Positions 19,073 through 31,211 of a stretch of 64,000 nt of DNA are shown here, piece after piece. Position numbers and translations under genes: made by a program. Origin of the DNA: Parietichytrium sp. I65-24A (Eukaryota > Sar > Bigyra > Thraustochytrida > Thraustochytriidae). Below the pieces are notes generated by a model that was not told the origin of the DNA, made no database searches, and worked only from the letters and a program-made list of their open reading frames with translations. The stretch is from assembly GCA_012862575.1 (NCBI GenBank), contig BLSF01000095.1:1-64000 (forward strand). The letters run 5' to 3'. Every line of letters starts with the position of its first letter. Position 1 is the stretch's first letter.

Positions 19073-19292
19073 CATTTGAATTGAAGAATGATCCCTCTCT
19101 TTGCGTGCGTCCAGACCCCCTCAAGCCATTGTTTCATTTCAGTTTCAGAATGAAGGCGAAGTGCGGTTGGACAGTGTACTGTACTTTTCTGAATTCTGAA
19201 CTCTTTTCTTTCTCATTTACTACTACATTATATAAGTGACTGGCCCGGGCCGATTGAGGCACAAACATGTGTGTATATACACGTTTCTCTGA
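19073..19292. other. Convergent 3' spacer
   Basis: 220 bp between two convergent stop codons. It holds a GTACTGTAC palindrome and a short GAATTCTGAA repeat near 19170-19203 and no coding signal. Confidence 0.5.
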
Positions 19293-22200
19293 TCAGATGA
19301 ATACCTCATTTCCTAAAATTGCACCGGTGGGGTCCACCAGTGCAGCAGGCTTGAGATCCCACTGACACAGAAAATCGAGTGGGTAAATGACAATGTGGCC
19401 ACGAATCTTGCGAATGTCCTGCATCGCGCGCTCAGTATATGGAATTGTATTGTAAGGATGGGTGCTTGCAGCTTTCAGATCGTCGATTGTCTGGATGTCA
19501 TTGCGGGGGAGTACATTGAAATACTTCTCCACAATGTCCCTATTCTCGACGGAAATAGATCGCAACAATTTGAAGCTCTTGTCGGACCAGGGCTCGCGGA
19601 AGGCCTCCTGGAGGTCTTCTTCATCTCCCCAGTGCTCCCGGAAGAGATGCATGCGAAGCGACTTGGCAAAAGACTTGCTCTCATCCTCGATGTATTGATC
19701 ACCGGGGTTGCGAATCACTGCAGATACTTCCGAGTCACGGTACCCTGTCAGGCTCCTATCATTGATATTTCCACTTCCAATCATGCAAGCCACATCATCA
19801 ACAATGAGGAGCTTGGAGTGGATGTAAATCAGTTCCGTGGCAATTTGCCGCTGGCCCAAGATCTGCTGCGCCTTGGAGCCCCCAAGTGCCTCGCACTTGC
19901 GCAACCCAAATACACAAATGTAGTCCTCTGGGTTGATCCCAGCTTGCTCCAACTTATAAAACAGCGAGTGCGGGCCACGGCAAATCGTTCGGAACTGAAA
20001 GAACAAAACCCTTCGAATTGACGTGGATTCTGCAACGAGGCCTTCAAAGCCTGGAAGCAAAGGAATCAGAACGTAGACCTTGAATTCCGCCTTGGCTTCG
20101 TGAGCCCGCAAAATTCGCTTGAAAATGGCCTCGATGACTCGATTTGAAACCACATTGTCTCCCTCGAGCCCAGAAATGAAAAACTGGTTTTCAATGTAAA
20201 TGAACTTTTTAGCGCCTTCAATCAAGTTGCGCATGCCATTTTGCACAGACTTTTCCTTCTGCCCTGGCCAACAACCCGACCACGAACCCAAACTCCTGCA
20301 ACATTCAACCAAGCAAACAATTCACCCACTGTTAGAGCACTCGCACCCAATACCTCGCAATAAAATACCAAGATAGAAACGTACCTCACCACCTGTCCAT
20401 CTACTGCGTATCCAAACTTGTGGAGCTCTTCGCGTTCCTCTTCACTGGCGGCGTGCTTGTTCATCTGGAGCCCGTTCTTGCTGTTCAATACCTCCAAACT
20501 AACATCATGTGACAGTGGCTTGCCGTGGTTTGGATCGTCACTCACAGTACTGGATGACCTTTGCGACTGAGCGTTTTTGCTCGAGTGCTCTCCGCCGTTC
20601 ACCGATGACTTGCGGGAAGCAACGGATTCGTCCTCAGGACTATTTCTATCCTCCTTTTTCCTGCTCTCAGACTTGACCACATCCCTGTTCGTTTCGACCT
20701 TAACCTCGTTGTCGTTGATGGCGTCTTCACTAATCTCCCTGGAAGCGCTAGCACTGGTATCATCGTGATAGGCAGCATCGTTGTCATCGTGACTCTCGCT
20801 GTCCTCTTTGCTATCACCGCTCTCGCGGCTCTCCTTTTGCAAAGCGCTGATTGCATCCTTGTACCCCGGCTTTCCTTCGCCATTCTTCTTCAAACGCTCC
20901 AATGCCTCCTCATTGGAGCCACCCTTGCCCTTGCCCTCATCCTTAAGCGCATCTTGAGCATCCTTGTGATCCTCCTTCGGATCGTGCTCTTCTGCGTTTT
21001 TGGGCTCATCTTCTTCGATGGCGCGCACCAACTCATCATTTTCGCGCTTCTCCTCTTCCTCCTTCTGGCGAGCAATGTTCTCCTTCCGCTTGTTTTCCTC
21101 CGAGATCTGTTCTTCGTCAAGTTTTCGTGCTCTATCAGAAATGGATTCCTGGGTCTTGATGGAAGAGCTGTCGCCATACGTGTCCTCCTTTTCCAGAGCT
21201 TTGCGAGTTTCCTTATGGTCCTCGGCGATGTTGTGACTGGAGAGTTCATGATGATTGCCTGCTCCCAAAAGGTCGGTGGACAAGGCATCCAGGCGGCCAA
21301 GGATGTCGTTCTTGGCTTTATCTAGAGTTTCAAGTCTGCCCTCCATTTTTTGGCGTTCTTTACTATCTTCTTCGTCACCGCTCTCCTCGTCATCAGTGAT
21401 GGTGTCCTGCGAATTGGAGGCCTTGACACGTGTGGTCTCATTTTGTGAAGTCTCCGCCCCGTCCTCCTCTTCAGCGGCGGCGCCATTGGCCTTGTCGACG
21501 ACATTCGCCTTTTCATCGCTTTCTGTAGACTTGTCGGATTGTGGTTCCATATCCTTTTGTAGTTCACTAGGCTCCTTGTTCTTCTCCTTTGCAATCTCGC
21601 GAAAGTCCTTGTCCTTTTTGGAAGGGTATCTCATCACGCCTCCGACAATTGGGTACTCGTCAGAGTTCAGGTCATCCTGGGAAATGGATTCTTGAGTCTC
21701 TGGAGCGAGAATGTGTTTGACCCGATCCATTTCGGAGTACTCGGTGTCCTCAGGGGCCACCAGATAATTGAAGGGTAGCACGTTCATCGGAATGAGGTCT
21801 GGGCAGTATCTGTCAGAGCCAGTTGAAAACCGAGCGTGGTTCCACTGATGGATAAAGTGGCGCGCAATGTCCCTTGCAACGGCTCCGCGCCATTCACAGT
21901 GGATGTCGTGCCACGGCATTCGAGGGCAATCGTCAGGGTGTTGCTGGCGGCCATAGTCTGACACATTCTCGAAGTCCTTCACCCTCACATTTGAGAAATC
22001 AATTCCGGGAAACTCCGTCTTTTCATCTTTCATGCGTGGGTCAAATAGCTTGTGATCGTGAGTGTCATAGCGGCCCCAGCTCAAATCAATTCCTCCGCAA
22101 AATGCGTGGCATTGATCAATGATACAAAGCTTTTCGTGATGAGACCAAAACCAGATAGAGTTCTTGTTGATGGTATGCTCAGGGTGGCGCAGGACATAGA

Positions 22201-23761
22201 CCTCCCCAAGTTCTTCCAGTTGGCGGATCTCCTTCGCCTGGTAACTACTGTCCAGAGGTAGGGCCACGGAAACCTCCTGATACATCATGACGCAGATCTG
22301 GACCCCCTCGGCGGCCTTTTTCTTCAGGACACCGAGCAAAGTGGTGTCCTCGTCACCAACAGCAGACGGTCGCAACAAAGGCAAGTTGGGGCAAACCCAC
22401 CATCCCTGGATAAAAATCTGCGAGGTGGCCTCCATCAGAGCAGCATGAACGGCTGCAAAGTACGACTCCGCGTCAACGTGCCATTGCGCGCGACAGATCT
22501 CGTGGTCCACGACGTTGGAGTGGAAACGGCGGGGTGCAAAGGAGTTGTTCTCGTGCGCTCCGGCCCAACCAGTTTGGATCAGCTCTTCCGGGTCGCCTTT
22601 AGCTTCCATGAAGGAGTTCACGATAGCTTTCGACCACACCTTTTTGGTGTTTCTGTGACTAAACTTGAGCCTCACCTTTTTCGAATTTTCAACAAGCGTG
22701 ATCGCTCTATGAGAACCCGTACTGCTGTATCCCTTGTAAATTTCGAAAAACTGCGAGTATTTGACGACGAAATCAGCAGCGCGAGGGTTCGCGCTGGACG
22801 GGCCGTCCTGGAAGAATGCTACAAAGGTGGGCTTGACCACAGCCCACATTTTCCGATGTTTGCGGTATCCCGGTTCGAGGCATTGAGAGCAGCGACCAGG
22901 ATCTGGAGCGCAGGCCACGACGCAGCACCCGCAACTCATTTTGCCTTTCCACTGCAGCTTTTCGTCTTCGGACTTGCGTGGATAAACCGTGACTTTGACC
23001 CATCCCTCTTTGTAAGACTTTCCGAAGCGGAGGTCAAAAGTGAGATTGCTGATTCTCAAGAATTCACGCACAGGTGCGGAGTTTCGGAGCTTGTCGTCCG
23101 ACAAAATCTGGCCAAGGATTCCCGTAATGATCTTGATTCGCTCCTCTTTGACCTTCTTCACGCGAGCATTGGTTCCAAACGCGGGGTTGAACAAGAGCTT
23201 GGAAAATTGCAAGTAGACATTTCCCTTCTTGTTGTCGATGTTGCCGTCTTCAACGGCTCCGCGGAGCTGCGACATACGAAGAGCCGAGTTTTGTTGCTGT
23301 AGCCCGGTCCGCACGGATGCCTGGTGCATCATCTGCGCGCGCTTGCCGGGGCCTCGTGCACTGGCCACGGAAGCCTGTCGCGAGCGGCCGGACTCTTGCC
23401 TTGCCGCGCTGTCAAAGCTCTGCGTCCGGTTGCCTGGCGCATTCTTCCCGTAGCCCCGGAAATAGTCCATGAACGTCTTCTTCAGCTTGACTTGCGAGAT
23501 GAGCGTCGACAGGTTGGTCCTCGTCACATAGATGGACCAGCTTCCCAGCCCTCCAAAGTCCAGCAAAACCTTGTACACCACCTCTTCCACTCCAAAAGTC
23601 GATCTTCTTCCTCGACTCGTGATGTCCTCCTTCACTTCAAACCCCGGCTCCGGGATCCAAAAGTCCACATTCTCGTCCAGGTTTTCCAGGTCCAACTCCT
23701 CATCTTCGTCTGCTTCCTCAAACTCGCCTTGCCTCGCGGCGCTTTCTTTGGACGACAGCAT
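19293..23761 (-). CDS. Phospholipase D, PX-PH type, two exons
   Basis: Join of exon 1 (23761-20385, ATG at 23759-23761) and exon 2 (20295-19293) across an 89-bp GTACGT...CAG intron; 1459 residues. The joint reads GQVVR|SLGSW in frame, where the PLD family has its V.R-S-sW motif. Order: acidic N-terminus; PX-like domain (~30-240); PH domain (~300-380); HKD1 with H542/K544/D549 (HEKLCIID); MPWHDIHCEWRG; a Lys/Glu/Asp/Ser-rich insert of about 400 residues; then IYIENQFFIS and HKD2 at H1285 (HSKLLIVD, followed by GSGNINDRS). Both active sites look intact, so it should hydrolyse phosphatidylcholine to phosphatidic acid and choline. PX and PH domains imply recruitment by phosphoinositides to membranes. 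The insert lies after the MPWHDI block, not before it as in animal PLD1. Confidence 0.93.
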
Positions 23762-26675
23762 CCTTCCTCTTCTTCCGACCTCGCCTACGCTGCCCACTCG
23801 TCGCCTTGGCTCCCTTGAGCGTGCCTCACACCCTGTTCAGTCCACCGCCGATATCGATATGCGCCAGCGCCTTCCGAGTCGTCTGCTCAGTTGCTCAGTT
23901 GCTCAGCTGATCAGCTGCTCGGTCTCTGTACTCGATCCCCTTTACCTCTGCGGAGCTTCGACGCGCTGTCGTGTTCTTATGGAAGGAGGTCTGCAGTTTT
24001 CCGAGAGACGGAGATAACATGAGATAACGCAGATAATGGACAGATCCGGAGGCTTCGTGCCAGTATGTGCCAGTGTAGGTAGTGTAGGCGTCTGTGCTGA
24101 CTGTGCTGGTACTGACAGGGAGTACCATCGGTACTGATCATGGTGCTGTCAGTACCGTCACGGTGGGCGTGGCCTACGTCTCACTATCTTTGGCTTGCAA
24201 CTGTGGTCCTCCATCACTTGCTCACTCACTCACAAACTTTACTCCTGCACTCTTGGAGCGACTCGATGCTGCCATCCTCTCTCAGTGTGTCTCTGTCTCA
24301 CTCTGCCTCGATGTTGTCCTTCTCGAAAGCTCTCGAGAGATGGCGTCTTGTAGTTTTCGGAACCGAATGAAATCGATTCACTGATATTCACTGTCAATTC
24401 AATGGTCAATCAAAGTAATAATTAGTTCTCTGGAAATCTATCATTCATTTGGAAAAGAAGAAAGAGAGAGAAGGAATTGCGGGAAGAAAGAAAACATTGA
24501 ATCAACTGAGATGCTGGCTAGATTCTATCTTTCTCCCTCTGCCTTTCTTTCTCCAGCATGCATGCGAGGAATTAAGGTGTGTCGGTTCACATGTCAAGTT
24601 GCCAACAGTGAATGAATGAATGAATGAAGCTGGAGATTTTGTTTTACAAAGTTTTGATTGATTGGTTGAATTGACTGTGAGTTAAATTCGACACGATTCG
24701 CCCAGTGTATGACTCAGACCTGCTCGTTCAACGAACAAGCACATCCGCGACCTCCTTCGAAATCAAGTACATCATTTCGTTCAATCAGTACTTGTTTTGT
24801 ATAAATTCGGCAAAATCTTTCGCAGCCAATTGAAATTAACATCCATGGACGTATGGCAAGGCAGATGAGCGGCTGGCCCAACGCCGTTCATTCGCTTCGA
24901 CATGATCATCCAAGCTTTCCAAGGGATTTGAATACACGGAGCAAGTGGTCCAGAAACAGAACAGGATTGACATTGCAGGTCGTCAGAGTTCAGAGCTCAG
25001 AGTTAAGAGCGGCCTGGATGGATGAGCGGACGCACTCACTGATTCCGCGATCGGATCGAGAGTTACTGACAGCGCGACAGTGCGACGGTGAGTGAGTGAG
25101 TGCAACCTTGAGGTACCGGTAAGCTATCGTCAAACTTCGAAATGGCGGAGCGAGTTGGAGAAGTTGGAGAAGTTGGAGGAAGTGGGCGTGTCCAACTTGC
25201 CGATCTTCTCAGTCTCGACTTGATGTGTCCGGGCTCCAAGCCTCTTGATCGAACCTATTACACACCGTTCGCATCGACATCTCTCGTGCCTGCCAAGCTC
25301 AAACACTCCACAAACAAACGCGCTTTTGGGAATCGTGGAATCTTTATTAGTGCCGCTCTCCTGCAAGAAAGCCCATCGAGGTGCCACGCCCCGGCGCATA
25401 ATTTCCATAATGTCAATGTTCGTTCGTGTGTTCATGCTCATCTTCAACTTTTTAAATCACAAAGTTGTGCTTTTCAAGGCTGGCATGGAACTGGAAGAGC
25501 CAACCAAGCCATGCTCTCGCTTTTGATTATCTTTGATTGTGCTGCTCGAGCTCTGCGCCCGCAAAGAACGAAAGAGTGAAAGAAAGAAAGAAAGAAAGAA
25601 AGAAAGAACTTGAGTTGATGGGGTCGAAGCGAGCAGTCCCTGAGAGGGCTGTGCCACGCAGCCACGCAGTCAGGAAGGCACGCAACATCACCAGCACACA
25701 GAAAGTAACTTGACCGCAGATAACAGGCAGGCCCTGTGAGCGCGCGAAAGAAGCCCTCAAAATGTGAAATTTTAATTCCCAGCACTGAGTGCTCAGTACC
25801 TCCTAAATAGGAAACTTTCGAGGCATTTGATTCCTTCGATAGCGTGAAGATTAATGAACCATTTGAGGGAACTGTGGGGGGCTTGGTTTTGCACCGACAG
25901 AGATCTCAGAAATTCAGAAATGTTCAGAATTCAGAATTCAGGCTTTTCAAACTTCGTGGTGTGCTTTGTGCGCTACCTAGTACTAATAGAATTTGCCATA
26001 GCGGATGGCTAGAATGGCTAGGCTATTCCTCTTTTTGGGATGCTTCTTAGCCAATGTGGTAATTGATGATTTGGTAGGGATTGGTTGTAGGTATAATAAT
26101 AGTATGAGCTGCAGTCTGAGTCTCAGGGGGACATGAATCTGCAGCCAACTTTCGATTGAATTTCGATTGATTTTGATTGATTGCCTGCTTGTCTTGGCTC
26201 TGACAGCTCTGACTACATCCGACAGCTCTGACTACATCTGACTACTCTGACTTGCTCTGACTTGCTCCATCTATCTCCATCTTGCTATCTCTTGCTCAGG
26301 AGACTCAGGAGAGACAGTTTTCCTGCAATTCCCGTCACAGGAACGTCCTAATGACGTGGGATATGACCGTTGACTCGCATGCTCACGCCTGCAAACATCT
26401 CTATCCTAATTACGTGTTTACGACCACGTATCTCCACTATTCTCCATACGAACTTCATACGAGATTGTGCTGCCCGAGTCCACTCGCCTCCCTTTCTCCT
26501 CCCCCTTAACCACCTCCTACAATTTCTCCCATGACCTGAAATCGTGGGCCACTTTAGTGCAACCAAACCTTCACACAGAAAGAAAGACACGAAGAGAGTC
26601 GCATATACATACATACGGTCAAGCGTCCCAAAGTGTCCGCGCGCACAGCCCCAGCGTATCGCGAACGTTCCCGCA
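23762..26675. other. 2.9-kb intergenic region, repeat-rich
   Basis: Divergent spacer between PLD and RhoGEF genes. It holds repeated GGTACTGA/AGTACC elements (24103-24165), a TGAA tandem repeat (24608-24628), a GAAA run (25577-25608), another CTCAGTACC (about 25791-25800) and a GAATTCAGAATTCA repeat (about 25923-25940). Short frames exist on both strands but none has recognisable protein character. Confidence 0.6.
25577..25608. repeat. GAAA tetranucleotide microsatellite
   Basis: Seven or more GAAA units in the PLD-RhoGEF spacer. Confidence 0.95.
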
Positions 26676-29600
26676 ATGTTCCGCATCTTCCGGCGCACAA
26701 GCTCTGCGAGCTCCAACCGCAAGCAGGACGACGACGAGGAAGAGGAGGAAGAGGAGGAGGAAGTCACTGAGACCAAGCAGGATGAGTTGCAGAACGGGGA
26801 GAGCGTAGACTCAGATGCGCGATCAGAGAACAGTTCCGCGGCAAGCTTGCGCGGTAGGTCCTCCGAAGCAGGTTCTGAACTGGGTTCCGAATCGGGTTCT
26901 CGAGCTGTGGAGGGAACTGGCTTGGTGGAGGAGCATCAGCAGCATCAGGAGCATCAGGAGAGGAAGAGACGCGGCGTGAATTTGAACCTGAAGTTGAATC
27001 TGTCTTCTCCCAGGCTGAAGATGCCAATGTCTTCGCCTAAAATGAAGCTTCCGCGATCTCCGTTTTCGAGGAAGAAACCACGGAGCAACTCTGAGGATGT
27101 TGGTGCAGAAAACGCACTCGGACAGGAGGGAAATGATGACGACTATGATCAAGTCCATGACCATGACCATGACCATGACCATAGCCATGATCATGACGAT
27201 GGCGAAGAGGATGAGGAGGATGAAGAGTTGGAGAGTCATGGTGATGATTCAGAGGTTCAAGAAGGCGAGTCGCAGCAAGAACTGTCCAGCGGGGAAGACG
27301 ACGAGTCCAGCGCCGATGAAGGCCATACCCATACCGAGACAGAGGAGAAGCAGTCTCCGCCGAGGAAGAACCGGTCTTGGACGCTGTCTCCACGCATTAA
27401 ATTTCCATCTTCCCCGTTTAGCAAGCGAAGGAGCAGAGGCGAGTCTCTTTGTGAGGACGAAGGCAGCCAAGCAGAGTCAAAAATCGAAGAGCAGGTTGAA
27501 CAGAATAAGGCACAGGAGACTTCCACGATGTCAAAGAGGGCTAGAAGCTGGTCAGGGCCGGCGTTTTTGGGCTTCCGTCGCACCCCGAAAGCCGAGACAA
27601 ACGCAACAGGGCAGCCTGATTCTGGTTTAAATCCCCCGCCAGACCCGAACAGCAAGAAGAAGAAGAAAGGTGGCCTTTTTGGCTTGTGGAAGGAAAAGGA
27701 AACGGATGTTGCGGATGTCCCGGTAGCAGACTCGAGGCCAACACGCACATTTAGCATGGGCTCTCTCTTTGGGTGGCGAAAAGCAAAGCAAAGCGATACG
27801 GAGCAGAAAGAGAATGATGAACGCGCTGGCGAGACAGAGACTCGCGAAGGCATCAAAAGGGACTATCACAGCTCAGAAGAAGAGATCGACGACAACGACG
27901 AGCAATCTTTCATCCAAGACCAGGAGCAGCCAGACGACGGGGCTGAGAGTGGAGAAGAGAGTAGTGGAGTGTACGACGAAGACTCTTTGTTAGAACAGAC
28001 AAACGAAGACTTGGTGCGCTTGAAGGCTTATTATATCATGCACAATCCGTCAAAGGTCGACTCTGTCGAAGAAGTCCTCTCCAAGTTCCGAGGGAGGGAG
28101 GGAGAAATGTTTGAGCGACTGGAAAGTAAGTATGGCGAACCAGTACCGGAGCTGGATGACGCAGAGCAGATTGTGAGACTTTACGATTTGGAACAAGAGT
28201 CAACTGCGTATGGCTCGTTCAAAGAAAACATCAACACCAGTAATGTCAGCATTGACGCGATCGGGACGCCGTATGGAAAGGTTACCTCCATAGCAATAAA
28301 GAGTGGGCACACACCGCTCCTCGGGATCAAATACGACGGGCTTTCCAAAGCAATTGTGATGCAACTGGACAACAAATACTTGAAAGGCAATTCTGCAGAA
28401 TCCTGCGCAAAAATTCTAGTCGAGAACCATGGGCGGTACTTGTATGGCCTCCCGGAGAGAGTGTTGGTAGAAAAGCTTTCTCGGCTTCAAGAGCGAAACG
28501 GTCCCAAAGATGAACAGGGCAAAGGTGTCGCCAGACATGACGCGAGGCAGTCATTCGTGTTCCAAAACGGTGCAGACCCGTATGCCGACAATGTTAGGCT
28601 TTCAAAAGCCAGCGCAAGAGTTTCAAACAAGCGGGACCCTAGACCTAGCTTTCAGTTCGAAGAGTCCAACTTGTACGACGATGAAGCGCGCCGTAAGCAA
28701 GCCTCTGCTAGTATGAGCCCTTGCGAAGATGAAGACGAAGACGAAAACGCGGCAAACGTTGGATCCGAACAAGAGGATTCGGAGGGTAGCGAGGCGGGAT
28801 CAGAGGCTGAGCGACCGGCTTCGCCGCCTCCCGTTCCAACGATGGAGGAGTACGAGAACTCAAGACGGTCCAGCGCCTCGCCTTCACCCCCGCCCGTCCC
28901 GACGATGGAGGAGTACGAGAACTCGAGGCGGTCCAGCGCCTCGCCTTCACCCCCGCCCGTCCCGACGATGGAGGAGTACGAGAACTCGAGGCGGTCCAGC
29001 GCCTCATTTTCTCCTCCTCCCGTCCCAACGATGGATGAATATGAGAGGTCTCGCGATTCTACCACAGCGGATGACGCCGACTCGCACAGCTCTCTTTCCT
29101 TGGAAGGAGAAGTCGAGGATTTGCGCCAAGACATTGAAGACCAAGGGATATCACATCGCGACCGTCAAACGGGGGAGCTGAAGAGTAGTTGGAGAAAGCG
29201 ACTTGCGATGCAAGATCGAGCCATATTTGAAACGATCAACACAGAGCGAAGGTACTTTAATGACTTGGCTGTCATTCAAGATCACGTTTTGGCTCCTTTG
29301 AAAAGGAGCATCAAGGGTGCGTCGATCTCATTCTCTCATCCAAAGTCTGCGAGTCTCCTTACGTTGTTCAGTCTCTGGGGGAAGCTTTCTCGCTTCCATG
29401 AAACCACTTCGAGCGCAATGTGGAATTCTTGTGTGGATGAAAGCCGTGTTGGGGTTGTCGCAGCACCGCTGCGAACGTCGTGGTACGAGAGCGAGCAGCC
29501 TTTGTACGTATGTCTGGAGCAAGTGAGCCTCTTGGTAAAAATATCGCATGTATACGACGACTATTGTTGCGTTTTGGGAGAAGCAATGGAGTGTCTTGCA

Positions 29601-31211
29601 GTAGAATTGAATAGCAACAAAGCATTTAAAGGCTTTCTCCAACAAAACTGTGGTGGAGCACTGCGCGGAAACAGTCTTGAAAGTTTCTTTATAAAGCCGA
29701 TTCAGCGACTGTGCAGATACCCGCTTCTCCTTTCTGCCATTTCAAAGCATATGACTGGAGAGAGCGACTCAATCAAACTCGCGCGTGAGAAGGTAGCCAC
29801 GGTCACTGCCAGCATCTCGGCTGTCGTTGACCACATTAATAAGCACAAGGTGCAGGTCGAATCTCTATCTAAAATGGCGGAAGTTCATGCAAAACTCAAG
29901 TTTGGGGACGCCGAGAACGACCTCGCATTAGCCGAAACGCATCGCATGCTCCTCTGCACGGGCACGCTCATGACCGTCGGAGAGGTCAGAGGAGGGAAAA
30001 CATTTTCTGGATTTCACTCTGTGCTTTTGTACAATGATTTGCTGGTAATTGCCATAGCGCGCAAGTCATGGGTGATTCCAGGGAGAAAAGTGTATGACGT
30101 TGTGACCATTTTGAAGCTTTCAGGAGCCCAGACATACGTCAAATCGGATCCAAAGGGCGACTTGGGAACACAGTTCGGCATCGAGTGCTCTTGTCGCAAA
30201 TGGGACGCGGACTGGGAGTTCGGAATGAACGACAAGGCTGATATGGACGAGTGGATGTCTTGTCTGAATCAAGCGATTCAATTTTGTTCGAGCGAGGTCT
30301 ACAAGTCCAGAGATATGTCCATGATTGATCAACTTATTGAAACGATCAATCATCCGGACTCCTCATCCTCTAAAGTCGTGAAATCGTCGTCAAACAAATC
30401 GAAAACAAGTGTGTTCGGCAGACTACACGAGAAGAGTGCGACAATGATCCAGAAGACTTTTCGAGGCATCCTAGGTCGGAAAAAGGCCGAGAAGAAGAAG
30501 TCCGAGGTTATGTTAGAAGTCGAGGCTGCTCTTATTATTCAGCGCGGATTCAAGCGCCTGAGAAGGCGCTTGTATTGGAAAAAGCAACAACAATTGGAGG
30601 TAAAGCATCGCGATAACTTGCCGGCTTATGAGGATGGCAGAGACGATGACAGCGGTGACGGTCATGATGATGATGAGGAGGAGGCTGAAGACTACGAGGA
30701 CTATGACGTCGACGAAGGGGCCCAAGTCCAAGTCAAGCACCACAACCCGGGCTCCCAGGCTACTCATCAGGAAATTCAAGACGGCAACTACTCGGAGGAC
30801 GGCCAAGAAGAGGAAGAAGAGTTTGAACCTCACGAGTTTGACATGGACTCCAGTGTCGGCGAAGATGCGCACGAGCTTTCCAGGTCTCGGCTAGAAGGCG
30901 ACAACGAATCCGTGGATCAGAGTTACGATGATAATGAGTACAGCAACGGTGTAGGCGAGGAAGAGGAAGACGAAGACAATCTGGAGGAGGGAAATTCATA
31001 TGACGAAGAGGGAGCGAGCACAGGCGCCTCTGAGTATGGGAATGGCGAAGAAGATGATGAAGATGATGGGGAAGAAGAAGAAGAAGAATCCGTTATGAGC
31101 GACAACGCGAAATTGCAGGCAGCATTAAAGAAGGTCGACGCTATGAACGAAGAATACGACGATTATGATGATTTCGACCGCGAAATGGGAATTGATGTTG
31201 AAAAAGTGTAG
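26676..31211 (+). CDS. RhoGEF with DH-PH module, IQ motifs and acidic tails
   Basis: 1511 residues from ATG 26676 (the upstream frame opens on GTG). The N-terminal ~450 residues are acidic, with His-Asp repeats and three related basic/proline patches (SPRLKMPMSSPKMKLPRSPF; SPRIKFPSSPF; PAFLGFRRTP). About residue 460 comes HNPSKVDSVEEVLSKFRGRE with MFERLESKYG, a short motif I recall from many protist proteins. Residues ~715-795 hold four 21-residue PPPVPTMEEYENSRRSSAS repeats. A DH domain follows at ~845-1060 (TINTERRYFNDL; ESFFIKPIQRLCRYPLLL), then a PH domain to ~1210, two IQ motifs (IQKTFRGILGRK, IIQRGFKRLRRR; ~1255-1295) and an acidic C-terminus. It should activate Rho/Rac-type GTPases and bind calmodulin-like light chains. 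The proline-rich repeats could bind SH3-type partners. Confidence 0.92.
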   Translation: MFRIFRRTSSASSNRKQDDDEEEEEEEEEVTETKQDELQNGESVDSDARSENSSAASLRGRSSEAGSELGSESGSRAVEGTGLVEEHQQHQEHQERKRRGVNLNLKLNLSSPRLKMPMSSPKMKLPRSPFSRKKPRSNSEDVGAENALGQEGNDDDYDQVHDHDHDHDHSHDHDDGEEDEEDEELESHGDDSEVQEGESQQELSSGEDDESSADEGHTHTETEEKQSPPRKNRSWTLSPRIKFPSSPFSKRRSRGESLCEDEGSQAESKIEEQVEQNKAQETSTMSKRARSWSGPAFLGFRRTPKAETNATGQPDSGLNPPPDPNSKKKKKGGLFGLWKEKETDVADVPVADSRPTRTFSMGSLFGWRKAKQSDTEQKENDERAGETETREGIKRDYHSSEEEIDDNDEQSFIQDQEQPDDGAESGEESSGVYDEDSLLEQTNEDLVRLKAYYIMHNPSKVDSVEEVLSKFRGREGEMFERLESKYGEPVPELDDAEQIVRLYDLEQESTAYGSFKENINTSNVSIDAIGTPYGKVTSIAIKSGHTPLLGIKYDGLSKAIVMQLDNKYLKGNSAESCAKILVENHGRYLYGLPERVLVEKLSRLQERNGPKDEQGKGVARHDARQSFVFQNGADPYADNVRLSKASARVSNKRDPRPSFQFEESNLYDDEARRKQASASMSPCEDEDEDENAANVGSEQEDSEGSEAGSEAERPASPPPVPTMEEYENSRRSSASPSPPPVPTMEEYENSRRSSASPSPPPVPTMEEYENSRRSSASFSPPPVPTMDEYERSRDSTTADDADSHSSLSLEGEVEDLRQDIEDQGISHRDRQTGELKSSWRKRLAMQDRAIFETINTERRYFNDLAVIQDHVLAPLKRSIKGASISFSHPKSASLLTLFSLWGKLSRFHETTSSAMWNSCVDESRVGVVAAPLRTSWYESEQPLYVCLEQVSLLVKISHVYDDYCCVLGEAMECLAVELNSNKAFKGFLQQNCGGALRGNSLESFFIKPIQRLCRYPLLLSAISKHMTGESDSIKLAREKVATVTASISAVVDHINKHKVQVESLSKMAEVHAKLKFGDAENDLALAETHRMLLCTGTLMTVGEVRGGKTFSGFHSVLLYNDLLVIAIARKSWVIPGRKVYDVVTILKLSGAQTYVKSDPKGDLGTQFGIECSCRKWDADWEFGMNDKADMDEWMSCLNQAIQFCSSEVYKSRDMSMIDQLIETINHPDSSSSKVVKSSSNKSKTSVFGRLHEKSATMIQKTFRGILGRKKAEKKKSEVMLEVEAALIIQRGFKRLRRRLYWKKQQQLEVKHRDNLPAYEDGRDDDSGDGHDDDEEEAEDYEDYDVDEGAQVQVKHHNPGSQATHQEIQDGNYSEDGQEEEEEFEPHEFDMDSSVGEDAHELSRSRLEGDNESVDQSYDDNEYSNGVGEEEEDEDNLEEGNSYDEEGASTGASEYGNGEEDDEDDGEEEEEESVMSDNAKLQAALKKVDAMNEEYDDYDDFDREMGIDVEKV
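28830..29050 (+). repeat. 63-bp in-frame coding tandem repeat
   Basis: Three near-identical 63-bp units and a diverged fourth encode PPPVPTMEEYENSRRSSAS-type repeats in the RhoGEF. Units two and three are almost identical at the nucleotide level, indicating recent duplication. Confidence 0.9.

Noticed and set aside
20765-21325. 186-codon hydrophobic plus-strand frame opposite PLD
   Set aside because: Its apparent membrane segments are the antisense reading of the Lys/Glu/Asp-rich PLD insert.
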